Source: Sphingopyxis sp. (GTDB lineage: Bacteria; Pseudomonadota; Alphaproteobacteria; Sphingomonadales; Sphingomonadaceae). Taken from it: 8,121 nucleotides of DNA. The notes under the pieces were generated by a model. The model worked only from the letters and a program-made list of their open reading frames with translations, did not search any database and had not been told where the DNA came from. A program made the translations under genes and the position numbers. This document shows, in pieces, positions 5,919 to 8,121 of this stretch. The number at the start of each line of letters is the position of its first letter. Position 1 is the first letter of the stretch. The stretch spans positions 1 through 8,121 of the forward strand of contig JAHCKJ010000087.1 of the NCBI GenBank assembly GCA_026125835.1, written 5' to 3'.

Positions 5919-6350
5919 ATGACCGAAGCCTACGGCCACTCCCACATCGACACCCCCGACCATCTGGGGCGCGAACAGTTCAGCATCACCGACCTGTCGA
6001 CCGAGTTCGGCGTCACCGCCCGCGCGCTGCGCTTTTACGAGGACGAAGGGCTGATCAGCCCGTCGCGCAAGGGGTTGTCGCGCATCTATTCGAAGCGCGA
6101 CCGCGCCCGGCTGGCCTGGATCCTGCGCGCCAAGCGGACGGGTTTCAGCCTGGCCGACATTCGCGAGATGATCGACCTCTACGACGTCGGCGACGGCCGC
6201 AAGCTGCAGCGCCAGGTGACGATCGAGAAATGCGAACAGCGCATCGCCTTGCTGCAACGCCAGCGCGAGGATATCGACAGCGCTGTCGAAGAATTGTCGC
6301 GGTTCATCGATATGGTGAAAAAAGTCGACGCGAGCCAAAAGGCCGGTTGA
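5919..6350 (+). CDS. MerR-family transcriptional regulator, LiuR-like
   Basis: This 143-residue protein has an N-terminal MerR winged helix-turn-helix (about residues 20-90: FSITDLSTEFGVTARALRFY, EDEGLISPSRKG, RIYSKRDRARL). A dimerising coiled-coil helix follows (about 95-135, ending EELSRFIDMVKKV). The segment RIYSKRDRARLxxILRAKRTGFSLADIREMIDLYD closely resembles LiuR, the regulator of leucine/isovalerate and related acyl-CoA degradation genes. There is a single cysteine (Cys105) and no C-terminal metal-binding motif, so a metal or redox sensor is unlikely; acyl-CoA sensing is inferred. The ATG at 5919 was preferred over an in-frame TTG at 5883 because that TTG lies in the operator palindrome. 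No Shine-Dalgarno sequence is visible. The gene is followed after 53 bases by an acyl-CoA dehydrogenase, its probable target. Confidence 0.88.
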   Translation: MTEAYGHSHIDTPDHLGREQFSITDLSTEFGVTARALRFYEDEGLISPSRKGLSRIYSKRDRARLAWILRAKRTGFSLADIREMIDLYDVGDGRKLQRQVTIEKCEQRIALLQRQREDIDSAVEELSRFIDMVKKVDASQKAG

Positions 6351-6403
6351 GCCGCTCCCCGGGCAAGTTACCATTGCCAACCCGATTTTCAGAAGGATTT
6401 CCC

Positions 6404-8121
6404 ATGCCCGTCTATCGCGCGCCTGTGCAGGACAGCCTGTTTCTCCTCAACGATGTGCTGGGGGTCGAGCGTTATGCGAACCTGCCCGGATTCGCCAACG
6501 CCACTCCCGACATGATCGAGGCGGTGCTGACCGAAGCCGGAAAATTCTGCGAGGAAGTGCTGTTCCCGATCAACCAGTCGGGCGATCTGGAAGGCTGCAC
6601 GCGCCACGACGACGGATCGGTCACTACCCCAAAGGGGTTCAAGGAGGCCTATAAGGCCTATTGCGACGCCGGCTGGACCTTGCTGACCCAGCCCGAGGAA
6701 TTTGGCGGACAGGCGCTGCCGCATGTCGTCGGCTTTCCGGTCGAGGAATATCGTATGGCGGCGAATCAGGCCTTTGCCATGTATCCGGGACTGACGCAGG
6801 CGGCGGTCGCGGCGATTCTGGTCAAGGGATCGGAGGAGCAGAAGGCGACATACTGTCCCAAGATGATTTCGGGCGAGTGGGGCGGGACGATGAACCTGAC
6901 CGAACCGCATTGCGGCACCGACCTCGGGTTGATCCGCACCCGCGCGGTCCCGAACGGCGATGGCAGCTATGACGTCACCGGCACCAAGATTTTCATTTCG
7001 TCGGGCGAGCATGACCTGACGGAGAACATCGTCCATCTCGTCCTCGCCAAGACCCCCGACGCCCCCGACAGCGTCAAGGGCATCTCGCTGTTCATCGTGC
7101 CCAAGTTTCTGGTCAACGACGACGGCTCGCTCGGCGACCGCAACGCGCTGCAATGCGGATCGATCGAGCACAAGATGGGCATCCACGCCAATTCGACCTG
7201 CGTCATGAACTATGACGGCGCCAAAGGCTGGATGGTCGGCGAGGAGAACAAGGGCCTCGCCGCGATGTTCGTGATGATGAATGCGGCGCGCCTTGGCGTC
7301 GGTATCCAGGGGCTGGGCCAGGCCGACATCGCGTTCCAGAATGCCGTCGCCTACGCGCAGGACCGCCGTCAGGGCCGCGCGCTGACCGGACCGCAAGACC
7401 CGCAGGAAAAGGCCGATCCGCTGTTCGTCCACCCTGACGTGCGCCGCATGCTGATGGACGCCAAGGCGACCGTCGAGGGATTGCGCGCGCTGTGCCTGTG
7501 GGGCGCCCTGCGGGTCGATCTGGCGCATGTCGCGGAGACCGAGGAGGAACGCCAGCGTGCCGACGACCTCGTCAGCCTGCTGACCCCGGTGATCAAGGGT
7601 TACGGCACCGACAAGGGCTATGACGTCGCAACCAACGCGCAGCAGGTGTTCGGCGGCCATGGCTACATCGAGGAATGGGGCATGAGCCAATATGTCCGCG
7701 ATGCCCGCATCACGATGATCTATGAAGGCGCCAACGGCGTCCAGGCGATGGATTTGGTCGGGCGCAAGCTGGCGCAGAATGGTGGCCGCGCGATCCAGGC
7801 CTTTTTTGCCGTCATCGATGAAGAATGCGCGCGGGCCAAGGGCAATGAAGCGCTGGCGGATTTTGCCGGGCGGCTCGAAAAGGCGAACGGCGAACTCAAG
7901 GCCGCGACGATGTGGTTCATGCAGAATGGCATGGCGAACCCCAACAATATCGGCGCCGGTGCGCATCATTATATGCACATCATGGGCATCGTCGCGCTGG
8001 GTTCGATGTGGCTGATGATGGCCGAAGCAGCGCAGAAGGCGCTGGCCGAAGGCCGCGGCGACAAGGCGTTCATGGAAGCCAAGCTGGTCACCGCGCGCCA
8101 CTTCGCCGAGCGTTTCCTGCC
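6404..8121 (+). CDS. Acyl-CoA dehydrogenase, DmdC/FadE5-type (3' partial)
   Basis: This FAD enzyme would oxidise an acyl-CoA to the 2-enoyl-CoA in the cytoplasm. Some 572 residues are visible and the frame is open at the right edge; the large DmdC/FadE5 class is near 600. The order is an extra N-terminal helix segment (YRAPVQDSLFLLNDVLG, 4-20), the acyl-CoA dehydrogenase N-terminal domain, the middle-domain flavin motif MNLTEPHCGTDLG (starting about residue 163), the C-terminal helical domain with FGGHGYIEEWG, and the extra C-terminal domain of this class. The catalytic base should be Glu441 in IYEGANGVQAMDLVGRKL; many relatives have Thr where Ala443 stands. The start is well supported by AGAAGGA (6391-6397) six bases before the ATG. 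The substrate could be a fatty, branched-chain or methylmercaptopropionyl CoA ester; sequence alone does not decide. It probably forms a transcript with, and is controlled by, the preceding MerR regulator. Confidence 0.93.
   Translation, partial: MPVYRAPVQDSLFLLNDVLGVERYANLPGFANATPDMIEAVLTEAGKFCEEVLFPINQSGDLEGCTRHDDGSVTTPKGFKEAYKAYCDAGWTLLTQPEEFGGQALPHVVGFPVEEYRMAANQAFAMYPGLTQAAVAAILVKGSEEQKATYCPKMISGEWGGTMNLTEPHCGTDLGLIRTRAVPNGDGSYDVTGTKIFISSGEHDLTENIVHLVLAKTPDAPDSVKGISLFIVPKFLVNDDGSLGDRNALQCGSIEHKMGIHANSTCVMNYDGAKGWMVGEENKGLAAMFVMMNAARLGVGIQGLGQADIAFQNAVAYAQDRRQGRALTGPQDPQEKADPLFVHPDVRRMLMDAKATVEGLRALCLWGALRVDLAHVAETEEERQRADDLVSLLTPVIKGYGTDKGYDVATNAQQVFGGHGYIEEWGMSQYVRDARITMIYEGANGVQAMDLVGRKLAQNGGRAIQAFFAVIDEECARAKGNEALADFAGRLEKANGELKAATMWFMQNGMANPNNIGAGAHHYMHIMGIVALGSMWLMMAEAAQKALAEGRGDKAFMEAKLVTARHFAERFL

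Noticed and set aside
6362..6378. GGCAA/TTGCC inverted repeat between the MerR gene and the acyl-CoA dehydrogenase
   Set aside because: Five pairs with a 7-base loop and no sequence link to the upstream palindromes; it is easily chance.
6389..8101. A 570-codon - strand frame opposite the acyl-CoA dehydrogenase
   Set aside because: Its composition (many His, Gln, Arg) is typical of antisense translation, and the + strand frame carries all dehydrogenase motifs with a good ribosome binding site.

Overview
The window is GC-rich (about 60-65% by eye), densely coding DNA. Protein signatures and gene order suggest an alphaproteobacterium, most likely a sphingomonad (Sphingopyxis/Sphingomonas-like). 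This placement rests on remembered family resemblance, not on a search. There are nine protein-coding genes. The first is cut by the left edge and the last by the right edge. I see no RNA genes, insertion sequences, CRISPR arrays, tRNA-like attachment sites or origins, and no gene-free stretch longer than about 140 bases.

Left block, + strand (1-2123): the 3' part of a cyclopropane-fatty-acid-synthase-type SAM methyltransferase, followed after 21 bases by a lipoprotein serine hydrolase of the class C beta-lactamase/NylB-like fold. The spacing suggests one transcript.

Middle block, - strand (2161-4803): read in its own direction, purF (first committed step of purine synthesis), then a YciK-like short-chain dehydrogenase starting 4 bases after the purF stop, then a small four-helix membrane protein. 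This looks like one operon headed by purF. It converges on the left block with a 37-base gap and no convincing terminator.

Right block, + strand (4946-8121): hisI (histidine synthesis) starts divergently from purF across a 142-base intergenic region that should hold both promoters. A cysteine-rich predicted lipoprotein begins inside the end of hisI. After a 66-base gap come a MerR-family regulator closely resembling LiuR and a DmdC/FadE5-type acyl-CoA dehydrogenase that runs off the window.

The most notable non-coding signal lies just before the MerR gene. Two different perfect palindromes, TTGACGTTCACGTCAA (5883-5898) and GGAAACTAGTTTCC (5900-5913), sit one base apart and end five bases before the start codon. 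I read them as a probable autoregulatory operator/promoter linking the regulator to acyl-CoA oxidation. Otherwise the window is ordinary chromosomal housekeeping and fatty-acid/lipid metabolism. I do not see a convincing new multi-gene system.
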